A stretch of 64,000 bases of DNA. Source: DASRDU01 sp035560235 (GTDB lineage: Bacteria; Acidobacteriota; Blastocatellia; RBC074). Within the stretch, counting starts at the first letter, position 1. Every line of letters begins with the position of its first letter. The DNA is taken from contig DATMAG010000028.1 of the NCBI GenBank assembly GCA_035560235.1, forward strand, positions 15,758-79,757, read 5' to 3'. The translations under genes and the position numbers were made by a program. Below are positions 1 to 9,100 of this stretch, piece by piece. Below the pieces are notes generated by a model, which searched no databases, had not been told where the DNA came from, and saw only the letters and a list, made by a program, of their open reading frames with translations.

Positions 1-879
1 CCATTCAGCGCGCCGGGCCGCCCGCTGCGCTTTCCGGCCACGCGCATGGGCGTTGAATTCACGATCCGCGAAGCCTTCGTGCAGGCCAAAGAGTACATGG
101 CGAAGTGGGATGCTTACGAAGCTGCGGTCAAACGCGGCGAAAACCCGCTCGCGCCGCGCCGTGACCTCAAGCTTGACGCCATTTCAGACATTCTGCGCGG
201 CAGGCTCTCGATCCACGCGCACTGTTATCGCGCCGATGAAATCCTGATGCTCATCAATCTGGCCGATGAACTCGGTTTCAAGGTCACGACGTTTCAGCAC
301 GTGCTGGAAGGTTACAAGGTGGCAAAGGAGATTGCCGCGCACGGCGCAGGCGGTTCGACTTTCTCTGACTGGTGGGCTTACAAGATGGAAGCCTTCGACG
401 CCATCCCCGGCAACGCGGCGATCATGACGCGCCGGGGCATCATCACTTCGGTCAATTCCGACAGCGCCGATCTCGCGCGGCGTCTTTACCAGGAAGCCGC
501 CAAGACGATCAAATACGGCGGCCTGACCGATGAAGAAGCCCTGCGCCTGGTCACGCTCAATCCGGCGAAGCAACTGAAAATTGACACCAGGGTCGGCAGC
601 ATTGACGAAGGCAAGGACGCCGATCTGGTGATCTTCAACGGGCATCCCTTCAGCATCTACTCGCGGCCCGAAGTGACGATGATCGAAGGCGTGGTCTACT
701 TCGACCGCAGGGAAGACCTCAAGCGCCGCGAACTGATCGCCAAAGAGAAGAAGGAACTGATCGAACGCGAAAAGAAGAACGCCGGTCAGGGCCAGCCGCA
801 GCAGCCGATGCCCGCGCTGCCGCCCACGCTCAGCGAGGAGGAACTCGATCACGGCAAGCCGGACAGAAAACAGCAGTAA
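1..879 (+). CDS. Amidohydrolase family protein, C-terminal part (5' truncated by window)
   Basis: The frame is open from base 1, so the gene starts upstream and about 292 residues are visible. It looks like the C-terminal two thirds of an imidazolonepropionase/dipeptidase-like amidohydrolase. Seen: a His-rich strand (IHAHCYRADE), a later FQHVLEGYK segment that could supply the next metal ligand, and a NSDSADLARR segment where the catalytic Asp is expected. The end has the usual VGSIDEGKDADLVIFNGHP strand of the small beta domain. A charged Lys/Glu tail with Gln/Pro follows. The next gene is the same family on the same strand, so the two may act together on an unknown, probably exported, substrate. 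Confidence 0.85.
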   Translation, partial: PFSAPGRPLRFPATRMGVEFTIREAFVQAKEYMAKWDAYEAAVKRGENPLAPRRDLKLDAISDILRGRLSIHAHCYRADEILMLINLADELGFKVTTFQHVLEGYKVAKEIAAHGAGGSTFSDWWAYKMEAFDAIPGNAAIMTRRGIITSVNSDSADLARRLYQEAAKTIKYGGLTDEEALRLVTLNPAKQLKIDTRVGSIDEGKDADLVIFNGHPFSIYSRPEVTMIEGVVYFDRREDLKRRELIAKEKKELIEREKKNAGQGQPQQPMPALPPTLSEEELDHGKPDRKQQ

Positions 880-892
880 ACTGAGCGCCGGT

Positions 893-957
893 TGTCCGGC
901 AGGCTGATGAGCTTGCCGGGTCCAGGGTCAGCGACAAGCTCATCAGCTTGTCGGACA
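893..957. repeat. Inverted repeat (REP-like hairpin) between amidohydrolase genes
   Basis: Arms of 26 nt at 893-918 and 932-957 are complementary with three mismatches, all G-U compatible on one RNA strand. The core of each arm is GCTGATGAGCTTG-like. No T-run follows, so it is more like a dispersed palindromic element than a simple terminator. It could still stabilise or attenuate the dicistronic transcript. Confidence 0.75.
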
Positions 958-979
958 TTTTCTGAACAATCAGACTGAT

Positions 980-2299
980 ATGAACAAGCACAGAACCTTT
1001 CAATTCCTGTTCGCATTCCTGCTGGCTTCATTCGTGGCCGTGCTGATGATTCCATCGCCTCGCGTCACGGCGCAGCAGGCTGCGGTTTACGCGATTCGCA
1101 ATGCCCGCATCGTGACCGTCACGGGTCAGACGATTGAGCGCGGCACCGTCGTCATCCGCGACGGAAAGATTGCCGAAGTCGGCGCCAGCGTCTCAGTGCC
1201 GGGCAATGCCAAAGTCATCGAAGGCCGCGGGCTGTCGGTCTATCCGGGGCTGATTGACAGCGGGACAACGCTCGGCCTGACCGAGGTCGGATCGGTGCAG
1301 GAGACGCGCGACACGACCGAACTCGGCGATTTCAACCCGCACATGCGCGCTCTCGTCGCGGTCAATCCGCACAGTGAACTGATACCGGTTGCGCGCGCCA
1401 ACGGTGTGACGACGGCGCTGACCTCTCCGACCGGTCGGTTGATGTCGGGTCAGGCGTCACTGATCAATCTGGACGGCTGGACGTGGAAGGAGATGGCGCT
1501 CAAGCCATCCGTTGCGCTGGCTATGGAATGGCCTGCGGCAGCAGCCGGACGCTTCGCCGCCTTCCTGCCTCCCGAAGCGACGCAGAATCTGGCGCAGCAG
1601 CGCGAGCGGCAGCTGACTGCACTGCGCCAGAAACTCGATGACGCGAAAGCCTACGCCCAGGCAAAGGAAGCGCGAGAGAAGGACAAAAGCCTGCCCGCGC
1701 GTCCGACCGATTTCGTGCTCGAAGCGCTGATTCCGGTCGTCAAAGGCGAAATGCCCGTCATCATCACCGCGAGCAGCGAGCGTGACATCAAAGGCGCCAT
1801 CGAACTTGCTGACAAGTACAAACTGAAACTGATCCTCAGAGACGCCGACGATGCCTGGAAGGTGGCGTCAACTCTCAAGGAGAAAAATATTCCGGTCATC
1901 ATCGGCCCGGTGACAGAAGTGCCGCGCCGCGAGGATGACGATTACGATCTGCAGTATTCACACGCGGCAAAGCTCTACAAGGCCGGTGTGCGTTTTGCCT
2001 TTCAGACGAGCGATGCCGCTTACGTGCGCAATCTGCCTTTTCAGGCCGGAACTGCCGCCGCCTTCGGTCTGCCGAAGGATGAAGCGCTGAAGGCTGTGAC
2101 GATCTATCCGGCGCAGATTTTCGGCGTGGACAAACTCGTCGGCAGCATCGAACCCGGCAAGATTGCCAACCTGATTGTGACCGACGGCGACCCGCTGGAA
2201 TTCAAAACGAACGTGAAGCACATGTTCATCAACGGTCATCCGGTGGATTTGTCATCGCGGCACACGAAGCTGTACGACAAGTTCGCCAGCCGGCCATAA
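980..2299 (+). CDS. Secreted amidohydrolase-like protein lacking the HxH metal motif
   Basis: 439 residues with a signal peptide (about residues 1-32, cleavage near VTAQQ). An amidohydrolase beta domain follows (NARIVTVTGQTIERGTVVIRDGKI), with a C-terminal GSIEPGKIANLIVTDGDPLEF strand typical of the superfamily. At the place where the family normally has PGLIDxHxH, residues 88-100 read YPGLIDSGTTLGL. The two N-terminal metal-binding histidines are therefore absent. A Lys/Glu-rich insertion lies around residues 195-235. It sits 100 bp after the preceding amidohydrolase gene. It could be a non-catalytic partner of that enzyme or use different ligands; the superfamily call is firm, the activity is not. 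Confidence 0.85.
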   Translation: MNKHRTFQFLFAFLLASFVAVLMIPSPRVTAQQAAVYAIRNARIVTVTGQTIERGTVVIRDGKIAEVGASVSVPGNAKVIEGRGLSVYPGLIDSGTTLGLTEVGSVQETRDTTELGDFNPHMRALVAVNPHSELIPVARANGVTTALTSPTGRLMSGQASLINLDGWTWKEMALKPSVALAMEWPAAAAGRFAAFLPPEATQNLAQQRERQLTALRQKLDDAKAYAQAKEAREKDKSLPARPTDFVLEALIPVVKGEMPVIITASSERDIKGAIELADKYKLKLILRDADDAWKVASTLKEKNIPVIIGPVTEVPRREDDDYDLQYSHAAKLYKAGVRFAFQTSDAAYVRNLPFQAGTAAAFGLPKDEALKAVTIYPAQIFGVDKLVGSIEPGKIANLIVTDGDPLEFKTNVKHMFINGHPVDLSSRHTKLYDKFASRP

Positions 2300-2326
2300 G
2301 CGAGCCGGTTCATTACTTCAACAGCC

Positions 2327-2371
2327 GCGCCGTCATTCCCCGTCAGCAGGGATGATGGCGCTCTTTTTTTC
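2327..2371 (+). terminator. Rho-independent terminator after the amidohydrolase pair
   Basis: A GC-rich stem (GCGCCGTCATTCCC at 2327-2340 with GGGATGATGGCGC at 2349-2361, one bulge) is followed by seven T residues at 2364-2370. It lies 28 bases after the stop at 2299 and points the same way. Confidence 0.8.
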
Positions 2372-2396
2372 GTATACTCAGGATGTCACGCCGGGT

Positions 2397-2612
2397 TCAG
2401 TTCGTGGAGACCTGGTCAGTTGATTTCCGCGAGGTGAGCAGGACGTAAAGAACCACGAGCAGCAGTGCAAGGAAGGTCACGATCAGCAGCACTTTCAGCA
2501 CTCCGAAAATTATTCCGGCCAGAAGTATTCCGCGCCGCAGCGTTCCGATCAGCAGCAGCACGGTCGTACTCAGTGTCGTCAGGACTCCGATGATTTTGAG
2601 AATGAGGCCCAT
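2397..2612 (-). CDS. Small membrane protein of unknown function
   Basis: 71 residues, with hydrophobic stretches at about 3-25 and 30-62 (ILLAGIIFGVLKVLLIVTFLALLLVVLYVLL), so probably two membrane helices and a short polar tail (TSRKSTDQVSTN). It begins 12 bp after the zinc-finger membrane protein on the same strand and probably shares its transcript. I recognise no family. Confidence 0.55.
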   Translation of the reverse strand: MGLILKIIGVLTTLSTTVLLLIGTLRRGILLAGIIFGVLKVLLIVTFLALLLVVLYVLLTSRKSTDQVSTN

Positions 2613-2624
2613 CAGTTTTGATGC

Positions 2625-3347
2625 TTATCTGCCGAAGCGACGGGTTTCGGTGCCGGTGTACCGGTTATCGTAAGGCTGCTGAATCACTGATGGCGGCGGG
2701 ACACGGTGCTGCCAGTCTCCCGTTTCGTCACCGCCCGGCCTGTGAAGGTAATGTTTCAGCAGAAAGAATCCGCCGACGAGCAGCAGCAGCGGCATCAGGC
2801 CCGGCACGCGGAAGAAGAAAAGGTGGTGCATGAAAGTATTGAGGATCGCCAGCACTCCGATGCCGAGCAGCAGACTGCCCCAGATGTGCGTGTTCTCGCG
2901 CAGCGCCTGCTTCAGCCGCTCATCCTCGCCGCTCAGATCCTCACCCGCGCGAATCCGCCTGGCCGACTGTCGCGCATCGTAAATCGAGAAGAGATAAAAC
3001 ACCACGCCCGCCAGTCCGAGCAGTGACGTATTGAAAACATCAGCCAGCTCCCACAAGCCGACCGTCACGGCGAAATGGACGAGCGCCTTGATGTTCTGCC
3101 CGTTGTAAGCCGCGCCCAGACCGGGAATCAGTCCGAACAGTGTGGCAATGCCGGGCGATTTGCTGCGCGCCGGAGAGGATGACTGCCCCGACTGTGAGCT
3201 GCGCCGCAGCATCTCGATGCCCGCGACGATGCAGTCCTGACAGTACGGATATCCCTTGACGCGGTGATCGCACGAAGGACACAGCCCGCGTCCGCAGGAA
3301 TGGCAGCTCGCATTGGCCTGATTGACTGGATGATAGGCGCAGTTCAT
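2625..3347 (-). CDS. B-box-type zinc-binding multi-pass membrane protein
   Basis: 240 residues. The N-terminus is a compact Cys/His cluster (MNCAYHPVNQANASCHSCGR, then GLCPSCDHRVKGYPYCQDC) resembling bacterial B-box zinc fingers. A polar linker follows, then at least three hydrophobic helices (about 75-100, 105-125, 155-205), the first starting FGLIPGLGAAYNGQ, which recalls TM2-like membrane proteins. The tail is polar. It lies downstream of the ECF sigma/anti-sigma pair on the same strand (55 bp gap to the anti-sigma gene). A role as a membrane sensor or effector of that regulon is only suggested by position. Confidence 0.7.
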   Translation of the reverse strand: MNCAYHPVNQANASCHSCGRGLCPSCDHRVKGYPYCQDCIVAGIEMLRRSSQSGQSSSPARSKSPGIATLFGLIPGLGAAYNGQNIKALVHFAVTVGLWELADVFNTSLLGLAGVVFYLFSIYDARQSARRIRAGEDLSGEDERLKQALRENTHIWGSLLLGIGVLAILNTFMHHLFFFRVPGLMPLLLLVGGFFLLKHYLHRPGGDETGDWQHRVPPPSVIQQPYDNRYTGTETRRFGR

Positions 3348-3402
3348 AGCAACACAGTGAAATGTGCAAAGTGCATTGTCAGGCGGCGCGCGGGCGCTTC
3401 AC

Positions 3403-4290
3403 TTACCGCTCCTGTTTATGCTTTTTCCCTTCGGGTTCGGCGACAATCTGTTCTTCGGCTTTGCGAGGCTGCCGGGACAGGGGCAGTTGTTCGGCAGTTT
3501 GTGGGAGGGACGTCGGAGTGCGGAGACTGGCAGGAACCGGCCTGGGTTCCTTATCGCGCAGCATATCGTTGACGCGCCGCGAAAACATCTGAAAACCGGA
3601 AAAGGCCATTACGCCGGTCTGCGTCACAGCTTCGTTGCTCTCGCTCACCAGTCGCCCGGCCCTGGATCCTGCTTCCGAAGCCATCTCGCCAAACCCGCCG
3701 AAACGCGAATAAACAAACAGCAGGCTGGCCGCAAAGATCAGCGCTGCCGCGGCCCATTGCGGCGTCCAGATCGGGCGCGCAAATCTGACTGCGGCTGCCC
3801 GCCAGCGCGCGAAAACCGACTGTCCTTCGCTGCCGACAGTCGCGGCCATAATCCGGTCGTGCAGCGACGGCGGCATTTCAACATCTGATTCCCTGACTTC
3901 GCTGCACAGCGCAATCGCCTCGTCAATTCCCGCCATCAGGCGGCGGCATTTGTGACAGGTCTTGAAGTGAGCCTGAAAGGTCTGAAAAGTCGGCGCCAGA
4001 ATTACGCCGTCAAAGTAACGCTCAATGAGACGGTCGAAATCGCCGCAACTGAGCATTTCGCCCGCAGAGGTCGCCGCCAGAATCCGGTTTTCCAGCGCCG
4101 CCGTTTCACCCAGCACATCTTCGGCGGCCACCTCACCGAGCATTTCAACGGTCATTCGGACATCATTGAAGACCTCGCGGCAGGCCCGGCAGCGCAGCCG
4201 GTGCGCGGCAAACTCAGCCCTTGCGCAGGTCTCAAGCTGACCGTCAAGATAATCGGTAATAGTGTCCTGGAATTTGGTGCAATCCATCAT
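3403..4290 (-). CDS. Anti-sigma factor with two zf-HC2 zinc fingers
   Basis: 295 residues. Two HxxxCxxC modules are visible: H30/C34/C37 (AAHRLRCRACREV) and H108/C112/C115 (AHFKTCHKCRRLM), each preceded by the DYLDG/YFDG helix typical of ZAS-type anti-sigma domains. One membrane helix lies at about 177-196 (PQWAAAALIFAASLLFVY). A predicted outer domain ending in a basic Lys/Glu-rich tail follows. The gene lies 99 bp downstream of the ECF sigma factor, the usual arrangement for a cognate pair. The protein should hold that sigma factor at the inner membrane until a signal releases it. The duplicated finger is less common than a single one. Confidence 0.88.
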   Translation of the reverse strand: MMDCTKFQDTITDYLDGQLETCARAEFAAHRLRCRACREVFNDVRMTVEMLGEVAAEDVLGETAALENRILAATSAGEMLSCGDFDRLIERYFDGVILAPTFQTFQAHFKTCHKCRRLMAGIDEAIALCSEVRESDVEMPPSLHDRIMAATVGSEGQSVFARWRAAAVRFARPIWTPQWAAAALIFAASLLFVYSRFGGFGEMASEAGSRAGRLVSESNEAVTQTGVMAFSGFQMFSRRVNDMLRDKEPRPVPASLRTPTSLPQTAEQLPLSRQPRKAEEQIVAEPEGKKHKQER

Positions 4291-4389
4291 AAGTCAGTAG
4301 CCAGTGGTTAATGTCAGTGGTCAGTTGCTCAGACGTAAAGCTCAGTGACCGGCAACGGACAACTGATAACGGACAACTGACGAGCCTGC

Positions 4390-4980
<591 letters not shown>

Positions 4981-5105
4981 GATATTTTCTCTCCCTCGAT
5001 CAAGGTTGGCGCTTGCGGGGTCTCCCTTCCCGAAGCGGTGTCTCCAACCGAGCTAAACGAGACGCGCGAAAAAAAGGTTCCGCAAAAGCCGGAAGCTTAA
5101 AATCT

Positions 5106-5139
5106 TACTCCTGCCCTGCTCCTGCCCTACTCCTGCTTT
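5106..5139. repeat. Short tandem repeat, CTCCTGCCCT-like
   Basis: Three copies of a 10-11 base CTCCTGCCCT/CTCCTGCT unit overlap the 3' end of the coiled-coil gene and extend past its stop codon. Confidence 0.6.
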
Positions 5140-5435
5140 GATGAATGCGCATCATTTCGGCCTTCCAGCAGACGCACCCGTTCATCCAGCATTCGGTAAT
5201 CCATCTTCAAACGACGCATATCCTCTTCACAGGTCAGAAAACGAATCACCGTCTCTTTATAATTATGTGCCTGTTCAGTGCGCAATTGTCTGACATCCTC
5301 AGCCAGGACCTCTATTCCTGCACCCAGCCTCGCTTCCACAGCTTCAATTTTAGTGTCCAGACGCCCGATCATATCCATCATTTCGAGCATCATTTTTTCA
5401 AGTCGATCAGCTTTGACTTCAAGCTGGGTACTCAT
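5127..5435 (-). CDS. Small coiled-coil protein of unknown function
   Basis: 102 residues, almost wholly predicted helix with heptad-like hydrophobics (LEKMMLEMMDMIGRLDTKIE, then VEARLGAGIEVLAEDVRQL and MLDERVRLLEGRND). No signal peptide or membrane segment. A strong GGAGG ribosome site stands before the ATG. It starts 10 bp after the preceding gene on the same strand. It is probably an oligomerising adaptor or scaffold; the function is unknown. Confidence 0.6.
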   Translation of the reverse strand: MSTQLEVKADRLEKMMLEMMDMIGRLDTKIEAVEARLGAGIEVLAEDVRQLRTEQAHNYKETVIRFLTCEEDMRRLKMDYRMLDERVRLLEGRNDAHSSKQE

Positions 5436-5445
5436 GTGGCCTCCA

Positions 5446-6246
5446 TCACCTAATCGCCTTCAGATTCGCCGGTTTGGTGAACAAATCTTCCGGGACGGGA
5501 GCGTTGAGCTTCACGCTGTCGTAATTGACCCGCGCGGTCTGCACGCCGTCGCGATAAAAGTCTACGATATTCGGGAATTTCACGCCATCATACGCGACAT
5601 ACTGAAAGAAGCGGACTTCATGCCGCCCCAGGCCCTGCTCGTCCTGTTTCTCATACGTCATCTTACTCGGCAGCTTCGTGGTCGGATCGAGCATCAGCAG
5701 CACCTGATGACCGCCTTTGAGTTCGATGGCAATAACGTCGGCGCGTTCGCCGGGACGGGTTTCCTCGCGCCCGTAAAACCAGACCTTCGCGCCCGGTTCC
5801 TTCCAGCCGTCGCGCAGAATGTGATCGAGATCGAAAATCAGTCCTTCCAGAAAACTGTTGACCTGTTTCTCATCCTGATCCTTGATCGTCTGCGCGTCGC
5901 CGTTGTAAATCCAGCCGGTCTTCCGGTCATTAACCTGAATCGTGCGATCCTTCTTTTTGCCCTTGCCAAAATCGGTGCGCTCGCGGTCGGGCCAGACAAT
6001 GTAATCAATAAAGGCGCGTGGAATCGTGGACATGCCCTTGTCGAACTGCGTGTACTGCCCGGTTCCGATCAGCGTTTTGTACGAGAGATAAGCCGCTCCG
6101 CCGCGCGCTTCGATCACGGACTGAAGAAGCTGTTTGCCCTTCTCGATGTTTTTTGGATCGTTCGGATCGTTCTTCTGTGCCCGTGCCTGCCCGGCGCTCA
6201 GGACAATCAGCAGCAGCGCCGGAATCATCAGCTTTTTCAGATTCAT
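5446..6246 (-). CDS. Exported LolA/outer-membrane lipoprotein-sorting-like protein
   Basis: 266 residues from an ATG at 6246, chosen because it follows a GAGG site and opens directly into a signal peptide (MNLKKLMIPALLLIVLSAGQ, cleavage near ARAQ). The mature part is rich in beta-strand patterns (FDKGMSTIPRAFIDYIVWPD, DRKTGWIYNGD, VIAIELKGGHQVLLMLDPTT, LPSKMTYEKQDE), as in LolA-fold periplasmic proteins. It may bind lipid or lipoprotein in the periplasm, but nothing shows the ligand. It is the second-last gene of the nucleoside salvage run. Confidence 0.65.
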   Translation of the reverse strand: MNLKKLMIPALLLIVLSAGQARAQKNDPNDPKNIEKGKQLLQSVIEARGGAAYLSYKTLIGTGQYTQFDKGMSTIPRAFIDYIVWPDRERTDFGKGKKKDRTIQVNDRKTGWIYNGDAQTIKDQDEKQVNSFLEGLIFDLDHILRDGWKEPGAKVWFYGREETRPGERADVIAIELKGGHQVLLMLDPTTKLPSKMTYEKQDEQGLGRHEVRFFQYVAYDGVKFPNIVDFYRDGVQTARVNYDSVKLNAPVPEDLFTKPANLKAIR

Positions 6247-6277
6247 TGCTTCACACCTCGCACTTTCTCGGGGAGCT

Positions 6278-6679
6278 TCAGCGCAACGCGCTGCGGTCGA
6301 ATGGTTCCGGCAGCAGGTCAATGACTCGTCTGATTTCAAGCTCGCCATTCAGATTGCTCATCACCACTCCGGCCTCAGCGTCGAACATATCCGAGATCAC
6401 CTGCCGACAGGCCCCGCACGGATGCACCGGTTTTGTTGTATCGGCAATCACCGCAATCCGTCTGAACTCGCGTGCGCCTTCTGAGACGGCCTTGAAGATC
6501 GCCACCCGCTCGGCGCACAGACTCAGACCGTAGCTTGAATTTTCGACATTGCAGCCGGTAAAGATGCGCCCGTCGGCGCATTCAACAGCCGCGCCAACCT
6601 TGAAACGCGAATACGGCGCGTGGGCGTTCTCACGCGCCTGCCGCGCCAGGCTGACGAGTTTTTCAATCGAATGTTCCAT
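6278..6679 (-). CDS. cdd: Cytidine deaminase
   Basis: 133 residues from the ATG at 6679; an in-frame ATG at 6715 would overlap udk by 17 bp. The zinc site is complete: C55-A-E57 (LCAERVAI) and PCGAC with C88 and C91. NVENSSYG is the substrate-binding strand. The length matches the short homotetrameric class. It deaminates cytidine and deoxycytidine to uridine forms. It directly follows uridine kinase, consistent with a pyrimidine salvage function. Confidence 0.93.
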   Translation of the reverse strand: MEHSIEKLVSLARQARENAHAPYSRFKVGAAVECADGRIFTGCNVENSSYGLSLCAERVAIFKAVSEGAREFRRIAVIADTTKPVHPCGACRQVISDMFDAEAGVVMSNLNGELEIRRVIDLLPEPFDRSALR

Positions 6680-6698
6680 TGACTTCTGATTTCTGGTT

Positions 6699-7349
6699 TC
6701 AGGAACCGCTTCCACGCGGCGGGGCCGATTTTGCAGCCAGTTCCCGTTGCAGCAGCATTCTGATCTTGCCGGAGATCAGATCAATGCCGACCTCATTATA
6801 ACCGCCTTCGGGGATGACGACATCGGCGTAACGTTTCGATGGTTCGACGAATTGCAGGTGCATCGGGCGCACGGTTTCAAGGTACTGTCTGATGACCGAT
6901 TCCGGCGAACGCCCGCGTTCGGCCACGTCGCGCTGCAGGCGGCGAATGAAGCGCAGGTCGTCTGCCGTATCCACAAAAATTTTCACGTCCATCAGTTCGC
7001 GCAACACCGGATCGGCAAAGACCAGAATCCCTTCGACAATCGTCACCAGCTTCGGCTCAATGCGCTTCGTCTCCTTCATCCGCGTGTGAATGGTGTAATC
7101 GTACAGCGGCATTTCAATCGCCTCGCCAGCCTTCAGCGCGCGCACGTGATTGATAAAGAGATCATTGTCGAGCGCATCCGGATGATCGAAGTTGATCTGC
7201 CTGCGCAGTTCGAGCGGCATATCACCCAGATTGCGGTAATAGCTGTCCTGCGCCAGATAGACGACCTGCTCATCGCTGACATTTTCCAGAATGCGCCGCG
7301 CCACTGTCGTCTTGCCTGAACCAGTGCCGCCGCAGATGCCAATAATCAT
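6699..7349 (-). CDS. udk: Uridine kinase (uridine/cytidine)
   Basis: 216 residues. The Walker A is at residues 7-14 (GGTGSGKT), followed by the characteristic YLAQDSYYRNLGDMP, NFDHPDALDNDLF and MPLYDYTIHTR segments. Later come VEGILVFADP and RFIRRLQRDVAERGR, typical of the uridine kinase family. The length matches Udk (about 210 residues). It makes UMP or CMP from the nucleosides and sits between the DUF3298-like gene and cdd in the salvage cluster. Confidence 0.95.
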   Translation of the reverse strand: MIIGICGGTGSGKTTVARRILENVSDEQVVYLAQDSYYRNLGDMPLELRRQINFDHPDALDNDLFINHVRALKAGEAIEMPLYDYTIHTRMKETKRIEPKLVTIVEGILVFADPVLRELMDVKIFVDTADDLRFIRRLQRDVAERGRSPESVIRQYLETVRPMHLQFVEPSKRYADVVIPEGGYNEVGIDLISGKIRMLLQRELAAKSAPPRGSGS

Positions 7350-7379
7350 AATCCTCTCCGCAACAATGCTGTTCGAATC

Positions 7380-8114
7380 CTACCGCATCACCCGCGCCAG
7401 CAGCCCGCCGGGCGCGGCAAACTTTGTGAGCTTTTCATACGGCACCGTGACGCGTTCGGCGCAGGCTTCGATGACGTGCGGCCACGCGGGCTGAACGCGC
7501 AAACCTTCGGCGGAAAAATTGAAAGCGAAGGTGTCGCTTTCGAGATGTTCGAGCGAATATAAATCAGGGTCACCTTCGCAACTCCCTGTCTTCTGCTGCC
7601 CCGCCGCCGCCAGCTTTTCTGAGCGCTCAATCTGTTTTGCAAAGATTACTTTCAGAATCTCAGTCTTGTTCTTTTCGTAATCCTGAAAGAGGTCTTCAAA
7701 CTCAGCCAGCTTCCCCGTCTTCAGATCAAAGGTCAGCGAATTGTTGTAATCATTCGTCGGATAAGCGCCGCCGCAGAAAAACGATTCTGAAACATAGATG
7801 CTGAAAATCCGCCGCGCCGCATACTCGACCTTTGCTCTGACTTCAAAGCTGCCTTTCTTTCCGTTTTCGTCCGGCTCGCAGCCGAACTCGCCCGTCACTT
7901 CATCAATCTGCCGGTTGACCTCCTTCATCACCTTCGCGTCGGCATAAAAAGTCAGGCGCGGAAATTTAATGCCCGTGTCACGAACGGCGGTCATCTGAAA
8001 TTCAATGCGGTCTGACGCGCCTGCCGGTCTGCGCGCGTGTGCAGCAGTCTGCGCGACCTGAACAGAGGGCACGAGCAGCGCCAGCGCAAATGCAGTTGCG
8101 ATTACTGATTTCAT
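7380..8114 (-). CDS. Exported DUF3298/RsiV-like protein
   Basis: 244 residues from an ATG at 8114 that opens a signal peptide (MKSVIATAFALALLVPSVQV). The body has the DUF4163/DUF3298 pattern: an early beta strand (FPRLTFYADAKVMKEVNRQI), then FCGGAYPTNDYNNSLTFDLK followed by a GKLAEFEDLFQDYEKNKTEI helix, and a C-terminal PYEKLTKFAAPGG motif. In other bacteria the fold is found in anti-sigma and lysozyme-responsive proteins. Here there is no membrane anchor or sigma partner next to it. It lies between punA and udk. Confidence 0.7.
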   Translation of the reverse strand: MKSVIATAFALALLVPSVQVAQTAAHARRPAGASDRIEFQMTAVRDTGIKFPRLTFYADAKVMKEVNRQIDEVTGEFGCEPDENGKKGSFEVRAKVEYAARRIFSIYVSESFFCGGAYPTNDYNNSLTFDLKTGKLAEFEDLFQDYEKNKTEILKVIFAKQIERSEKLAAAGQQKTGSCEGDPDLYSLEHLESDTFAFNFSAEGLRVQPAWPHVIEACAERVTVPYEKLTKFAAPGGLLARVMR

Positions 8115-8130
8115 AATTCGGCCTGACAAT

Positions 8131-8973
8131 TCACAGTCTGACGATGAAGCGGCGCAGCAGTTCTGAAAACTGTCCGGCCACGCGCTCACCCATCTGCATC
8201 ACGTCTTCGTGATCAATCGGGCCTTCGGCAACTCCGGCGGCAGCGTTGGTGATGAGCGAAATGCCGAGCGTCTGCATGCCCATCTGTCGCGCCACAATCG
8301 CTTCGGGCACGGTTGACATGCCAACCGCGTCAGCGCCGAGAATGCGCAGCATCCGCACCTCAGCGGGCGTTTCATAATTCGGCCCGCGCAAGGCCAGATA
8401 AATTCCCTGCTCCAGCTTCAGCCCCATTTCAGCCGCAGCTTCAAGGGCAAACTGCCGATACTCGCGCGAATAGACTTCGGTCATGTCGGGAAAGCGTTCG
8501 CCGAGCCGGTGATCGTGCTGACCGCGCAGCGGCGAAGCCAGCATCAGATTGATGTGATCGGTAATCAGCATCAGCGAACCGGCCTTGAATTCAGGATTGA
8601 CGCCGCCCGCCGCATTCGTCAGCACCAGGCTTCTGACGCCGAGCGCACTGAAAGCGCGAATCGGCAGCGTCACTTCATCGAGCGAATAGCCTTCGTAGTA
8701 ATGAAACCGCCCCTGCATTGCAGCAATGGTCTTCGCAGGGCGCCCGTCTGCACCCGCAACCTTGCCGACCACCAGCCTGCCCGCGTGGCCCTCAACGGTC
8801 GAACGCGCAAAATCAGGAATCTCTTCGTAAGGAATCACCACCCTGTCGGTCAGGCTTTCGGCAAATGCGCCAAGGCCCGAACCCAGCACGACCGCGACAT
8901 CAATCTCACTGCTGAGCTGCTCTCTGATGTAACGCGCCGATGTCTGCGAACGATCAAAAATTGAAATAGTCAT
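8131..8973 (-). CDS. punA: Purine nucleoside phosphorylase
   Basis: 280 residues starting at the ATG at 8973 (MTISIFDRSQ); the longer frame upstream runs through a palindromic repeat and is not coding. Recognised motifs: VVLGSGLGAFAESL (phosphate loop, about residues 28-41), LVLTNAAGGVN, DHINLM and VGMSTVPEAIVARQMGM. These are features of the trimeric PNP family. It phosphorolyses purine nucleosides to base plus ribose-1-phosphate. The nucleoside permease genes lie just upstream on the same strand, so import and breakdown are likely linked. Confidence 0.93.
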   Translation of the reverse strand: MTISIFDRSQTSARYIREQLSSEIDVAVVLGSGLGAFAESLTDRVVIPYEEIPDFARSTVEGHAGRLVVGKVAGADGRPAKTIAAMQGRFHYYEGYSLDEVTLPIRAFSALGVRSLVLTNAAGGVNPEFKAGSLMLITDHINLMLASPLRGQHDHRLGERFPDMTEVYSREYRQFALEAAAEMGLKLEQGIYLALRGPNYETPAEVRMLRILGADAVGMSTVPEAIVARQMGMQTLGISLITNAAAGVAEGPIDHEDVMQMGERVAGQFSELLRRFIVRL

Positions 8974-9002
8974 CGCTGTTACCCTCTCGTGAAACCGGGA
9001 TT

Positions 9003-9093
9003 CTCCCGGGAGCGCGAGCGGAACGTTCGCGGTGTTTTTGCCGACGACTGTTCCGGCTGCAACAGCGAGCGGGACGCGCGCGCTCCCAGGAGG
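9003..9093. repeat. Imperfect inverted repeat between punA and the lectin-like gene
   Basis: Left arm 9003-9031 contains GGGAGCGCGAGCG. Right arm 9064-9093 contains CGCGCGCGCTCCCAGGAG, the approximate reverse complement. About 12-15 bases pair near the tips. It resembles a dispersed palindromic element and separates punA from the upstream gene. Confidence 0.5.
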
Positions 9094-9100
9094 ACATTCG

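Noticed and set aside
7360..7390. GTTCGAATCC, the T-loop consensus of a tRNA
   Set aside because: No acceptor, D-arm or anticodon stem surrounds it; it is the 3' end region of the DUF3298-like gene and the udk leader.
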